6,571 nt of DNA from a candidate division NPL-UPA2 bacterium. Lineage in GTDB: Bacteria > NPL-UPA2 > JAGMAN01. Every line of letters begins with the position of its first letter. Position 1 is the stretch's first letter. Shown here one piece after another: positions 1 through 6,424 of the stretch. The position numbers and the translations under genes are program-made. The notes under the pieces are model-generated. The model was not told the DNA's origin and ran no database searches. It saw only the letters and a program-made list of their open reading frames with translations. The stretch lies in NCBI GenBank assembly GCA_021129695.1, contig JAJOKU010000098.1:1-6571 (forward strand), written 5' to 3'.

Positions 1-54
1 GCTTCGGCTGCCTTCGGCACTGCCTTTGGCTGTGTGCTTTGCGGTGTTTCACCG
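1..54. repeat. Degenerate chain of short palindromes
   Basis: This GC-rich stretch is a run of tiny stems with 3-4-nt loops: GC-TTCG-GC (1-8), GCC-TTC-GGC (10-18), GGC-ACT-GCC (16-24), GCC-TTT-GGC (22-30), GC-TTT-GC (36-42) and CGGTG-TTT-CACCG (42-54). The TTC/TTT loops recur every 9-13 nt, so it can also be read as a decayed tandem repeat of about 12 nt. It lies upstream of the promoter and outside the operon and has no convincing reading frame. It may be an intergenic repeat or part of a terminator for a gene left of the window. No function is claimed. Confidence 0.5.
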
Positions 55-95
55 TGTGGCCTCCGTGATTTATGCTTTCCTGAACTTCGAAAAAT

Positions 96-124
96 TTGAC
101 AAAAGAGGGATAGTTTGCTACACT
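96..124 (+). promoter_or_regulatory. Sigma70-type promoter with extended -10
   Basis: A perfect -35 box TTGACA (96-101) is followed by a 17-nt spacer and a -10 box TACACT (119-124, four of six consensus positions). TG at 116-117 sits one base before the -10, the extended -10 arrangement. Transcription would start near 131, leaving a leader of only about 17 nt before the ATG at 148. It is the only promoter-like pair I found ahead of the gene chain and is the best candidate to drive all seven genes. Confidence 0.8.
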
Positions 125-133
125 GTGAAAAAG

Positions 134-143
134 AGGAGGTGAT
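134..143 (+). promoter_or_regulatory. Strong ribosome binding site fixing the first start
   Basis: AGGAGGTGAT is a full-length match to the complement of the 16S rRNA 3' end. The AGGAGGT core ends 7 nt before the ATG at 148. This decides the start: the longer frame opening with TTG at 115 would begin inside the promoter, upstream of the expected transcript start. Confidence 0.88.
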
Positions 144-147
144 TAGC

Positions 148-453
148 ATGGGCGATTTGGTAAAGAATCTCGTTGCTTTGGGTTTAGGAGCGCTGGCCAT
201 TAGCGAGGAGAAGGTGAGGGAGATAACCAGGGAACTGATTAAAAGAGGAGAACTTAAAAAAGGAGATGCACCAAAGTTTACAAAGGAGATTCTTAAGAAG
301 ACAGATAGGAGCAGAAAGGAGATAGAGAAAGGAATCAGCCAGATGATTAAGAAGGCCCTGGCCAACTTACCGTTGGTTAGCCGGGACGAGCTAAGTAAGT
401 TAGAGAGAAGAATAGAAAAGCTGGAGAAAAAGTCAGGAAATAGTCAGCAATGA
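148..453 (+). CDS. Phasin-like coiled-coil protein
   Basis: The product has 101 residues. It has a short hydrophobic, Gly/Ala-rich N-terminal segment (about 5-19, LVKNLVALGLGALAI), then highly charged Lys/Glu-rich helices, and ends in a heptad-like LERRIEKLEKK helix (about 85-95). This pattern (GLGAL..., then a KRGELKKGD-type turn, then a C-terminal coiled coil) matches the small proteins annotated as phasin-like or polyhydroxyalkanoate granule-associated (COG3937 type). Such proteins are thought to be amphipathic, surface-binding or oligomerising. There is no PHA synthase here, so a granule role is unproven. The start at 148 is chosen for its ideal ribosome binding site. The stop overlaps the next gene as ATGA (450-453), which implies translational coupling. 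From memory, the pairing with a UbiB-type gene recurs in other bacteria, suggesting the two proteins act together at the membrane. Confidence 0.72.
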   Translation: MGDLVKNLVALGLGALAISEEKVREITRELIKRGELKKGDAPKFTKEILKKTDRSRKEIEKGISQMIKKALANLPLVSRDELSKLERRIEKLEKKSGNSQQ

Positions 454-2111
454 TGTCACCTCTACCCTTCGCTCAGCGATTAAGGCAGATCCTCAATGTC
501 CTGGTAAAACATGGCTTTGGATATCTAATAGAAAGCCTTAATCTCCAGCGTTACCTGTCTCTGGGCAAAAGAATTGTCACCTTTAAGAAGAGGCAGGAGC
601 CAGTCCGGGAAAGACGAACCATGGCTGAGAGGGCTCGTTTGGCGTTGGAGGAGCTGGGTCCCACCTTCATAAAATTGGGGCAAATCTTAAGTGCTCGTTC
701 TGACCTCATCCCATCTGAGTTCCTGAGGGAATTTAAGAAGCTCCAGGATGAAGTTCCCGCCTTCTCTTTCCCAGAAGTAAAGCAAATAGTAGAAAGAGAG
801 TTTGGCCTTTCCCTGAAAGAGCTCTTCTCCCAGTTTGAAGAGGTTCCCATGGCCGCGGCCTCCATTGCTCAGGTTCACCGAGCCTCCCTTCTCGATGGGG
901 GAAAAGTCATCGTCAAGGTACAGCGTCCCGGTATAGCCGAGAAAATAAAGGCCGACCTCCAGATCCTGCTCTATTTAGCTCCCCTGGTAGAAAGGCATAT
1001 CCCTCGCAGTCGCCTTTATAGCCCGGTCGGAGTAGTGGAGGAGTTTGCCGCCACCGTGCGAGGGGAACTTGACTTTACGGTAGAAGCTAATCACACTGAG
1101 CGATTCTATCGGAATTTCCAAGAGAATGAGGCCGTTCGCATTCCTCAGGTTTATTGGGACCTCACCAGTCAGAGAGTGCTTACCTTAGAGAGAATAGAGG
1201 GAATAAAGATAAATGATATCCCGGCCCTGGAGAGAGCTCACATTGACCGGAAAAAAATTGCCGTCAATGGAGTAAATGCTTTCCTGAAGCAGATCTTTGA
1301 GCATGGTTTCTTCCATGCCGATCCCCATCCCGGAAACTTCTTCGTCCTGAATAAAGAGGTAATTGGTTTAGTTGACTTCGGTATCGTCGGACGTCTCAAC
1401 CAGGAGACACTTCACTCCCTGAGCAATATGTTCATCTCCCTCATCTCCCATGACCTGGAGCGCTTGGGGGACGAGGTGGTTAATCTGGGCCTTCCCCCGG
1501 AAGAATTTGACCTTAAGGGATTTAACCAGAACCTATTAGAATTTGTGGATAGCTATTTTGGAGTCCCTTTAAAAAGAATCCGGGCTGAGAACTTTATTAA
1601 TGACCTGGTCCGAATAGCGGGTAAGCATGGAATAAGGCTTCCCCGGGATTTCGTTCTCCTGGGGAAGACGGTCTTTATCATTGGAGGTATTGGTCGGGAA
1701 CTGGACCCGGACTTTGACTTCCTTCAGGTAGCCAAGCCATTTGCTTATGACTTGATTAAAAGGAGACTGCATCCCAAGAAATTATTCATAAATCTGACAA
1801 GGACTTTGTCTGAAGTCTCTTCCTCCCTGGAATCTCTTCCTGGACAAGTCAGTCAAATTTTGAGAAGGTTTCGTCAAGGAGAGTTTAAGTTAACTATAGA
1901 ACATAAGGGCCTGGAGGAAGCCATTCGGGATAGGGATAGATCAAGCAACCGTATGGCTCTTGGCCTGGTTATCACTTCCCTCATCATCGCTTCCTCCCTG
2001 CTAATTCAATCCCAGGGTCCGATATTCTGGGTAGGAATCTTTGGATTTTCCTTAGCCGCTCTATTAGGACTCTGGCTGGTAATAGGCATCTTCAGGTCGG
2101 GAAGGCTTTAA
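450..2111 (+). CDS. ubiB: UbiB/ABC1 (ADCK) family atypical kinase
   Basis: The 553-residue product is close to the usual size of bacterial UbiB (about 540-550). Visible landmarks, in order: the family KxGQ motif (K75-L-G-Q78), the Ala-rich nucleotide loop AAASIAQVH (135-143) that replaces the normal kinase P-loop, the VKVQRPG strand with the ATP-site lysine K156, ELDFTVEAN (206-214), the catalytic loop HADPHPGN (289-296, D291 and N296) and the metal-binding DFG (309-311). Two membrane helices close the protein (about 502-518 and 526-547). All diagnostic residues are intact. Family members are ATPases or atypical kinases that support isoprenoid quinone biosynthesis and lipid handling at the inner membrane; the substrate cannot be told from this window. 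The gene starts at the first of two consecutive ATGs, overlapping the preceding stop by 4 nt. The symbol reflects family membership, not proven ubiquinone synthesis, because no other quinone gene is present. Confidence 0.92.
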   Translation: MMSPLPFAQRLRQILNVLVKHGFGYLIESLNLQRYLSLGKRIVTFKKRQEPVRERRTMAERARLALEELGPTFIKLGQILSARSDLIPSEFLREFKKLQDEVPAFSFPEVKQIVEREFGLSLKELFSQFEEVPMAAASIAQVHRASLLDGGKVIVKVQRPGIAEKIKADLQILLYLAPLVERHIPRSRLYSPVGVVEEFAATVRGELDFTVEANHTERFYRNFQENEAVRIPQVYWDLTSQRVLTLERIEGIKINDIPALERAHIDRKKIAVNGVNAFLKQIFEHGFFHADPHPGNFFVLNKEVIGLVDFGIVGRLNQETLHSLSNMFISLISHDLERLGDEVVNLGLPPEEFDLKGFNQNLLEFVDSYFGVPLKRIRAENFINDLVRIAGKHGIRLPRDFVLLGKTVFIIGGIGRELDPDFDFLQVAKPFAYDLIKRRLHPKKLFINLTRTLSEVSSSLESLPGQVSQILRRFRQGEFKLTIEHKGLEEAIRDRDRSSNRMALGLVITSLIIASSLLIQSQGPIFWVGIFGFSLAALLGLWLVIGIFRSGRL

Positions 2112-2112
2112 A

Positions 2113-2535
2113 GTGAGGTTTCTTGGTCTGGATGTGGGAGATAAGACTATAGGAGTAGCCCTGAGCGATGAGTTAGGCTGGACGGCTCAGGCCCTTGAGG
2201 TTATTCCGAGAAAGAATCTGAAGGAAGACATAAAGAGAATAAGAGAAATTATAGACGATTACAAAGTTGGCGAGTTGATAGTTGGCCTTCCCAGGGATAT
2301 GCATGGTAAGGAGGGGAGGCAGGCAAAGAAGGTGCTTGAGTTTATTAAAGCAGTTCAGCGTTCGATTGATGTGCCCCTGAGAACCTGGGATGAAAGGTTT
2401 ACCACCCGGCAAGCTGAGCGGACATTGCTAGAAGGCAATCTATCCAGAGCAAAGCGAAAGAAGATAATAGACAAGGTGGCCGCTCAGGTAATCCTACAGG
2501 GATATCTTGACAGCCGCAATCAAGTTCGTAGCTGA
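2113..2535 (+). CDS. ruvX: RuvX/YqgF putative Holliday junction resolvase or rRNA-processing nuclease
   Basis: The 140-residue product matches the family length (E. coli YqgF is 138) and has an RNase H-like fold. The first strand carries the catalytic Asp in GLDVGDKTIGVALSD (D7). The second signature is GLPRDMHGKEG (58-68), usually GLPxxMDGxEG. These are followed by TWDERFTT (91-98) and a C-terminal helix starting at D120 (DKVAAQVILQGYLDSR) that supplies the last acidic residue. Homologues act as Holliday junction resolvases and/or in maturation of the 16S rRNA 5' end in the cytoplasm. The start is GTG, one base after the ubiB stop, with GGGAAGG (2099-2105) 7 nt upstream. The frame runs 29 nt into the next gene. 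The family is certain; which of the two roles applies is not visible. Confidence 0.93.
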   Translation: MRFLGLDVGDKTIGVALSDELGWTAQALEVIPRKNLKEDIKRIREIIDDYKVGELIVGLPRDMHGKEGRQAKKVLEFIKAVQRSIDVPLRTWDERFTTRQAERTLLEGNLSRAKRKKIIDKVAAQVILQGYLDSRNQVRS

Positions 2536-2962
2536 TCAAATGTTAGGGCGCTTAGCCAGATGGCTAAGAATGTTAGGATATGACACTCTCTATCCCCAGG
2601 TTAGGGACAGCGAACTGGTGCGCCTGGCCAGAGCGGAAGGCAGAATCTTACTCACCCGGGATACCCATCTCGGCCGCAGAGAAGATATAGAGGTTCTTTT
2701 CATTGATAGCGACCGGGTCCAGGAGCAGTTAAAGCAAATTATTAAGCAATTATCCCTAAAGATTGATAATATAATGAGTTCCCGCTGCACAATCTGTAAC
2801 AGTTTGCTTAAAGAAGTGGGCCGGCAGGAGGCCAAGGACTTCGTTCCAGAATTCACCTATGTCACCCATGATAAGTTTGGTTACTGCCAGAGTTGCCATA
2901 AATTTTACTGGTCAGGCACTCACTGGCAGAAGATGGAGGAGTTTTTATGCAACTTGAATTGA
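2507..2962 (+). CDS. Mut7-C PIN-like RNase domain protein with zinc ribbon
   Basis: The 151-residue product has the two halves of the Mut7-C family (PF01927, COG1656). The N-terminal PIN-like part carries FVADQMLGRLARWLRMLGYDT (7-27) with the expected Asp (D10), and ILLTRD (47-52) with D52. The C-terminal part is a zinc ribbon, CTIC (94-97) and CQSC (127-130), followed by the family ending YWSGTHW (134-140). Members are predicted metal-dependent RNases; the name comes from the C-terminal part of the animal exonuclease Mut-7. Many bacterial versions carry an extra N-terminal ubiquitin-like domain; this one does not. The start is uncertain. TTG at 2507, with AGGGA 4 nt upstream, keeps the conserved FVAD block four residues beyond the usual start, whereas the first ATG (2540) would delete the catalytic Asp. 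The gene overlaps ruvX by 29 nt and the next gene by 16 nt. Confidence 0.87.
   Translation: MTAAIKFVADQMLGRLARWLRMLGYDTLYPQVRDSELVRLARAEGRILLTRDTHLGRREDIEVLFIDSDRVQEQLKQIIKQLSLKIDNIMSSRCTICNSLLKEVGRQEAKDFVPEFTYVTHDKFGYCQSCHKFYWSGTHWQKMEEFLCNLN
2935..2941 (+). promoter_or_regulatory. Ribosome binding site inside the Mut7-C gene
   Basis: GGAGGAG lies within the last codons of the Mut7-C gene, with the GGAGG core 7 nt before the ATG at 2947. It supports the overlapping start of the first pilus ATPase and implies that it is translated independently of simple reinitiation. Confidence 0.75.
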
Positions 2963-4044
2963 GACAGATGCTGGAAAAGATGATAAGTGCAAGAGCATCA
3001 GATCTCTTTTTTAAAGTGGATAGCCCTCCTTGCCTGCGCATTGACGGAAAACTTAGCCCGGCTGGAAAGAAAAGTCTCACCGCGGAGGAGGTAGAAGAAT
3101 TAGCCAATAACATCATGAACGAGCGGCAGAGGGAGCATTTTGAGAAAAATTTGGAGCTTGACTTAGCCTATCATCTGCCGCAAGTGGGCCGCTTCCGGGT
3201 GAATATATTCCGCCAGCGGGGTTATGTGGGATTGGTCTTTCGCCTGGTGAGGACAGAGATTCAGTCATTTGAGGAGTTAAATCTCCCGGTCAAAGTCATG
3301 GAGCAACTCTCTATGGAGCCAAGGGGTCTGGTCTTAATTACCGGCGTTGCCGGAAGCGGTAAATCAACCACCTTAGCGGCTATGGTAGACTATATAAATC
3401 GTAATAGACGGGCTCACATCGTCACCATTGAGGACCCTATCGAGTTCTTACATGAGGACAAGATGAGCATCATCAGCCAGAGGGAAGTAGATATCGATAC
3501 CCACAGCTTTGCCGATGCCCTTAGACATGTCATTCGTCAGAGTCCCGATGTCATCCTCATCGGGGAGATGAGAGACCTGGAGACCATCTCGGCCGCCATT
3601 ACCGCGGCCGAGACGGGACACTTAGTTTTAAGTACCCTTCACACCATAGATGCTACCCAGACCATGGAAAGAATTATAAATTTCTTCCCTCCCTATCAGC
3701 ACCAAGAGATCCGGATGGAACTCTCCTTCATTTTGAAAGGAGTAGTGTCGCTCCGTCTGCTGCCCGTGGCTTCAGGGAAAGGGCGCATTCCTGCCGTAGC
3801 TCTGATGATTTCCACTCCTACCATTCGAAAGCTGATCCTGGAGGGGAGAACGGGTGAACTCTACGGGGCGATTGAGAAGGGAGGTCTATTCGGAATGCAG
3901 ACTTTTAATCAGGCTCTGGCCAGGCTATATAAAGATGGAAAGATAAGTTTCGACGATGCCCTCCAGGCTACTGATAGCCCGGATGAATTTAAGCTAATCG
4001 CCAAAGGTATCCGAACCGGTACGGATTCCATAGAGAAGACATAA
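2947..4044 (+). CDS. pilU: PilT/PilU-family type IV pilus retraction ATPase, PilU-like
   Basis: This 365-residue secretion ATPase has an N-terminal PAS-like domain (about 1-100; SDLFFK 18-23, LRIDG 30-34, GRFRVN 81-86) and a C-terminal RecA-like motor. The motor carries Walker A GVAGSGKST (133-141), the Asp box IVTIEDPIEF (158-167), atypical Walker B DVILIGEMRD (201-210, E207) and the His box AETGHLVLSTLHT (221-233), all intact. The PilT retraction signature AIRNLIRE is degenerate here (TIRKLILE, 292-299). The C-terminus (FGMQTFNQALARLYKDGKIS, 315-334, then DDALQATDS) and the length resemble PilU (382 in Pseudomonas) more than PilT (344). PilU works as an accessory motor that needs PilT. The Walker A lacks the usual Pro after the first Gly, and RQSPD (197-201) replaces the usual RQDPD. 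It overlaps the Mut7-C gene by 16 nt and is followed 17 nt later by its PilT paralogue. The family is certain; the PilU assignment is inference. Confidence 0.9.
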   Translation: MQLELRQMLEKMISARASDLFFKVDSPPCLRIDGKLSPAGKKSLTAEEVEELANNIMNERQREHFEKNLELDLAYHLPQVGRFRVNIFRQRGYVGLVFRLVRTEIQSFEELNLPVKVMEQLSMEPRGLVLITGVAGSGKSTTLAAMVDYINRNRRAHIVTIEDPIEFLHEDKMSIISQREVDIDTHSFADALRHVIRQSPDVILIGEMRDLETISAAITAAETGHLVLSTLHTIDATQTMERIINFFPPYQHQEIRMELSFILKGVVSLRLLPVASGKGRIPAVALMISTPTIRKLILEGRTGELYGAIEKGGLFGMQTFNQALARLYKDGKISFDDALQATDSPDEFKLIAKGIRTGTDSIEKT

Positions 4045-4050
4045 AAGAAC

Positions 4051-4056
4051 GGGGGA
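4051..4056 (+). promoter_or_regulatory. Ribosome binding site of pilT
   Basis: GGGGGA in the 17-nt gap between the two motor genes ends 5 nt before the ATG at 4062. The in-frame ATG at 4068 would have 11 nt spacing, so 4062 is preferred. Confidence 0.6.
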
Positions 4057-4061
4057 AGTTC

Positions 4062-5108
4062 ATGGACATGAAAGAATTGCTGGAGATGGTAGTTAAAGAG
4101 GGTGCCTCTGACCTTCACCTCACAGTTGGTGCACCTCCCATGCTCAGGATTGACGGGGAATTGACTCCAACCAGTCTGCCCAAACTCACCTCGGAGGAAT
4201 CCAAGCGGCTAGTTTATAGTATCCTCAATGATAGCCAGAAGGTCGAATTTGAAGAAGAGCTGGAACTTGACTTTTCGCTATCCATCAGCGGCTTAAGCCG
4301 CTTCCGGGTCAATGTCCATATGGAAAGGGGAAGCGTGGAAGTTGCCTTTAGAATTGTAGGCCTGGAGATAAAATCTTTAGAGGAGTTGGGACTTCCTCCT
4401 ATAGTGGCAAGTTTAACCCGCAAGCCGAACGGGCTTGTTCTGGTCACTGGGCCAACCGGAGTGGGTAAGACGACGACCTTAGCGGCCATGGCTGACCTTA
4501 TCAATCAGGAGAGGCGCTGTCTGATAATTACCATTGAAGATCCTATAGAATATCTTCTTTCCCATAGAAAAAGTATCGTCAAGCAGAGAGAAGTGCATTC
4601 CGACACTAAATCCTTCGCCAGTGCCTTAAGGCATGTGCTTCGCCAGGACCCGGATGTAATCTTAGTGGGGGAGATGAGAGATTTGGAAACCATTTCCACT
4701 GCCCTTACCGCTGCTGAGACGGGTCACCTGGTCTTAAGCACACTCCATACCCCTGATGCTCCCCAGACCATTGACCGGATTATAGATGTCTTCCCACCTC
4801 ATCAGCAACAGCAAACAAAGATACAGTTAGCTGACTGCCTCCAGGGGATAATCTCTCAGCAACTCCTTCCCCGAGCCGATGGAAAGGGAAGGGTAGTGGC
4901 GGTAGAGATCCTGATTGGTACTCCGGGAGTGCGAAACTTAATCCGTGAACATAAGACCGAGCAAATGCCTACCATGATTCAGACCGGAGCTTCATTTGGA
5001 ATGCAGAGCATGGATAGCTGCCTGAAGCAACTCTACCTGAATGGAACCATCACTTACGAGGCCGCTATCTCCAAGGCAAAGAATCCAGAGGAACTGAAAA
5101 GACTGTAA
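4062..5108 (+). CDS. pilT: Type IV pilus retraction ATPase PilT
   Basis: At 348 residues this is the standard PilT length. The N-terminal domain has ASDLHL (15-20), LRIDGEL (28-34) and SRFRVN (79-84). The motor domain has Walker A GPTGVGKTT (130-138), the Asp box IITIEDPIEY (155-164), RQDPDVILVGEMRD (194-207) with the Walker B Glu E204, and the His box AETGHLVLSTLHT (218-230). The retraction signature is nearly canonical, VRNLIRE (290-296). PilT forms a cytoplasmic hexamer under the pilus platform and powers pilin disassembly, giving twitching motility, DNA uptake or surface sensing. It is clearly paralogous to the upstream ATPase: between residues 207 and 251 the two align without gaps and most positions are identical. 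The retained AIRNLIRE-type motif marks this copy as the primary retraction motor. pilC follows after 4 nt. Confidence 0.95.
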   Translation: MDMKELLEMVVKEGASDLHLTVGAPPMLRIDGELTPTSLPKLTSEESKRLVYSILNDSQKVEFEEELELDFSLSISGLSRFRVNVHMERGSVEVAFRIVGLEIKSLEELGLPPIVASLTRKPNGLVLVTGPTGVGKTTTLAAMADLINQERRCLIITIEDPIEYLLSHRKSIVKQREVHSDTKSFASALRHVLRQDPDVILVGEMRDLETISTALTAAETGHLVLSTLHTPDAPQTIDRIIDVFPPHQQQQTKIQLADCLQGIISQQLLPRADGKGRVVAVEILIGTPGVRNLIREHKTEQMPTMIQTGASFGMQSMDSCLKQLYLNGTITYEAAISKAKNPEELKRL

Positions 5109-5112
5109 CAAG

Positions 5113-6108
5113 ATGGCTCTTCCCAAAGGAATAAATCGGGTAAAGCTAAAACACCTCGTTCTTTTCTGCCGGCAGTTAGCTATCTCCATAAAGGCAGGTC
5201 TGCCTCTGATGAATGCCCTTACCGCCTTAAGCAAACAGATGAGCAACGCTAATTTAAGAAAGATAATTGATGGAATAAGTCGTCGCCTGGAGAGTGGGGC
5301 CACCTTCGCCGAAGCAGTGAAATTTTATAAAGATGCTTTTCCTCTGTTCTTCTTAGAATCAATTCGTGTAGGGGAGATAAGTGGTCGTTTGGATGAAACT
5401 CTGGCGGACTTAGCTGACTATCTGGAGAAGCAGCAGGAACTGGTAAGAAAAGTAAAATCAGCTCTTATTTATCCGTGTATACAGTTAACTGTTGCCCTGG
5501 GCGTTGTTTGTTTGTTAACAGCTCTCTTTGGTGGGTTTGAGACTCTAATCATCGCCTTCTATATTCTGATCGTTGCCTTTTTCCTTCTCTATTTCCTCAT
5601 TTCCTGGGCAAAGACGACGAAGAAGGGGAAAAGAGCTTTAGCCTCCTTCAAACTTTCCCTTCCCCTGATCGGCAGCCTGACAAGGAGAATTGCCATGGTC
5701 AGATTCAGTCGTAGTCTTAGCTTGATGCTTTCCAGTGCCATTCCAGTGAATAAGGCTTTGGAGCAGGCCGCCTCTACCACCGGTAACATGGTCATCCAGG
5801 AAGAAATAGAGAAAGCTAAGTGGGGACTCAGTCAGGGAAAGAGCTTGACCGAATCCTTAGGCAAGACTACTCAGATACCGCCCTTAGTGATGGAGATGAT
5901 ATCAGTGGGGGAACAGACGGGAAAGACAGATGAGACCTTAAAGCGGGTGGCTGACTGGTATGAGGATTCAGTAGATAATACCCTGCGCCTCCTTCCCAAG
6001 ATAATTACTCCGGTAATGACCATTGTTGTTGGTTTAATCGTCGCCTATGTCGTCATAAAATTCTACATCGGCACATATCTCAGTATATTCAGACCTCTGG
6101 ACATTTAG
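5113..6108 (+). CDS. pilC: Type IV pilus platform protein PilC/GspF, compact form
   Basis: This inner-membrane platform protein has two T2SSF (PF00482) domains, about residues 12-135 and 195-317, each with the family motif (RVGEISGRLDETL 85-97; SVGEQTGKTDETL 264-276). Three membrane helices are visible (about 119-140, 144-165, 297-318), the first with the usual early Pro (P121). At 331 residues it is well below the usual 400 or so. The N-terminal cytoplasmic segment of about 60 residues before the first T2SSF domain is absent, and the loop between helices 1 and 2, normally with a VPxF..LP..T segment, is cut to a few residues. No frameshift is visible and the reading frame is clean. The ATG follows the pilT stop by 4 nt without a good ribosome binding site, implying translational coupling. 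PilC anchors the PilT/PilU hexamers and the pilin polymer. The final codons (FRPLDI) lie within the left arm of a 17-nt inverted repeat. Confidence 0.92.
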   Translation: MALPKGINRVKLKHLVLFCRQLAISIKAGLPLMNALTALSKQMSNANLRKIIDGISRRLESGATFAEAVKFYKDAFPLFFLESIRVGEISGRLDETLADLADYLEKQQELVRKVKSALIYPCIQLTVALGVVCLLTALFGGFETLIIAFYILIVAFFLLYFLISWAKTTKKGKRALASFKLSLPLIGSLTRRIAMVRFSRSLSLMLSSAIPVNKALEQAASTTGNMVIQEEIEKAKWGLSQGKSLTESLGKTTQIPPLVMEMISVGEQTGKTDETLKRVADWYEDSVDNTLRLLPKIITPVMTIVVGLIVAYVVIKFYIGTYLSIFRPLDI

Positions 6109-6269
6109 TGAACGAATTGACAACCTATAGTGTGCACGAAATGTGCAGTGCAAAATATTTTGACAAGCCATGACCGACGGTATCCCACGTCATCGGTCTT
6201 AGCATAATGCACACTTAATTTTGATAGACCCTCTCTCGACGGTAAAATTGTGAATGTCCAGAGCTCTGA
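6089..6269. repeat. Imperfect inverted repeat around the pilC stop, with nested palindromes
   Basis: The left arm TCAGACCTCTGGACATT (6089-6105, last codons of pilC) matches the reverse complement of 6253-6269 at 16 of 17 positions. Nested inside are AGTGTGCA (6129-6136) with TGCACACT (6208-6215), and GACCGA (6172-6177) with TCGGTC (6193-6198). There are also a local hairpin TGCAC-GAAAT-GTGCA (6133-6147) and the 12-nt palindrome CAAAATATTTTG (6151-6162). The right arm itself contains the palindrome CAGAGCTCTG (6259-6268). The arrangement could be a long imperfect stem at the 3' end of the operon transcript, or the remnant of a small non-autonomous mobile element. No flanking target duplication is evident, and there is no U-tract typical of an intrinsic terminator. 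Confidence 0.5.
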
Positions 6270-6424
6270 TAAGTGATTCAAGTATTTGTAAGCTGCTAGA
6301 AACTGGATTTCTGTAAAAGAATGCCTTCTGTTTTGACAGTAGTTGCCAAAATTAAAATCTCCAAAATGCAGGGCATTGAATTTCAATAGGTTATGACGAT
6401 AACAAATCAGGTTTTGGTGGGTCT

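Noticed and set aside
2..64. Divergent minus-strand gene beginning with GTG at 52, with GGAGG 7 nt upstream (64-60)
   Set aside because: The 17 visible codons encode a Lys/Arg/Gln/His-rich string made by the palindrome chain. There is no promoter at suitable spacing on the minus strand, and the frame runs off the window, so it cannot be supported.
115..147. TTG start at 115 extending the phasin-like protein by 11 residues
   Set aside because: It lies within the promoter, upstream of the expected transcript start. The ATG at 148 has a near-perfect ribosome binding site.
551..878. Two overlapping minus-strand frames inside ubiB
   Set aside because: They are antisense shadows of an intact, highly conserved kinase gene, with no start signals or recognisable product.
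4214..4699. Minus-strand frames inside pilT
   Set aside because: They are antisense shadows; their Ser/Leu-rich translations reflect the complementary strand of conserved PilT codons.
6117..6165. TTGACA boxes at 6117 and 6160 as promoters for a downstream gene
   Set aside because: No acceptable -10 box lies 16-18 nt downstream of either, and no gene follows on that strand. The box at 6333 fails for the same reason.
6172..6198. GACCGA...TCGGTC hairpin as the pilC terminator
   Set aside because: The stem is 6 bp with a large loop, and the following bases (TTAGCAT) are not a U-tract.
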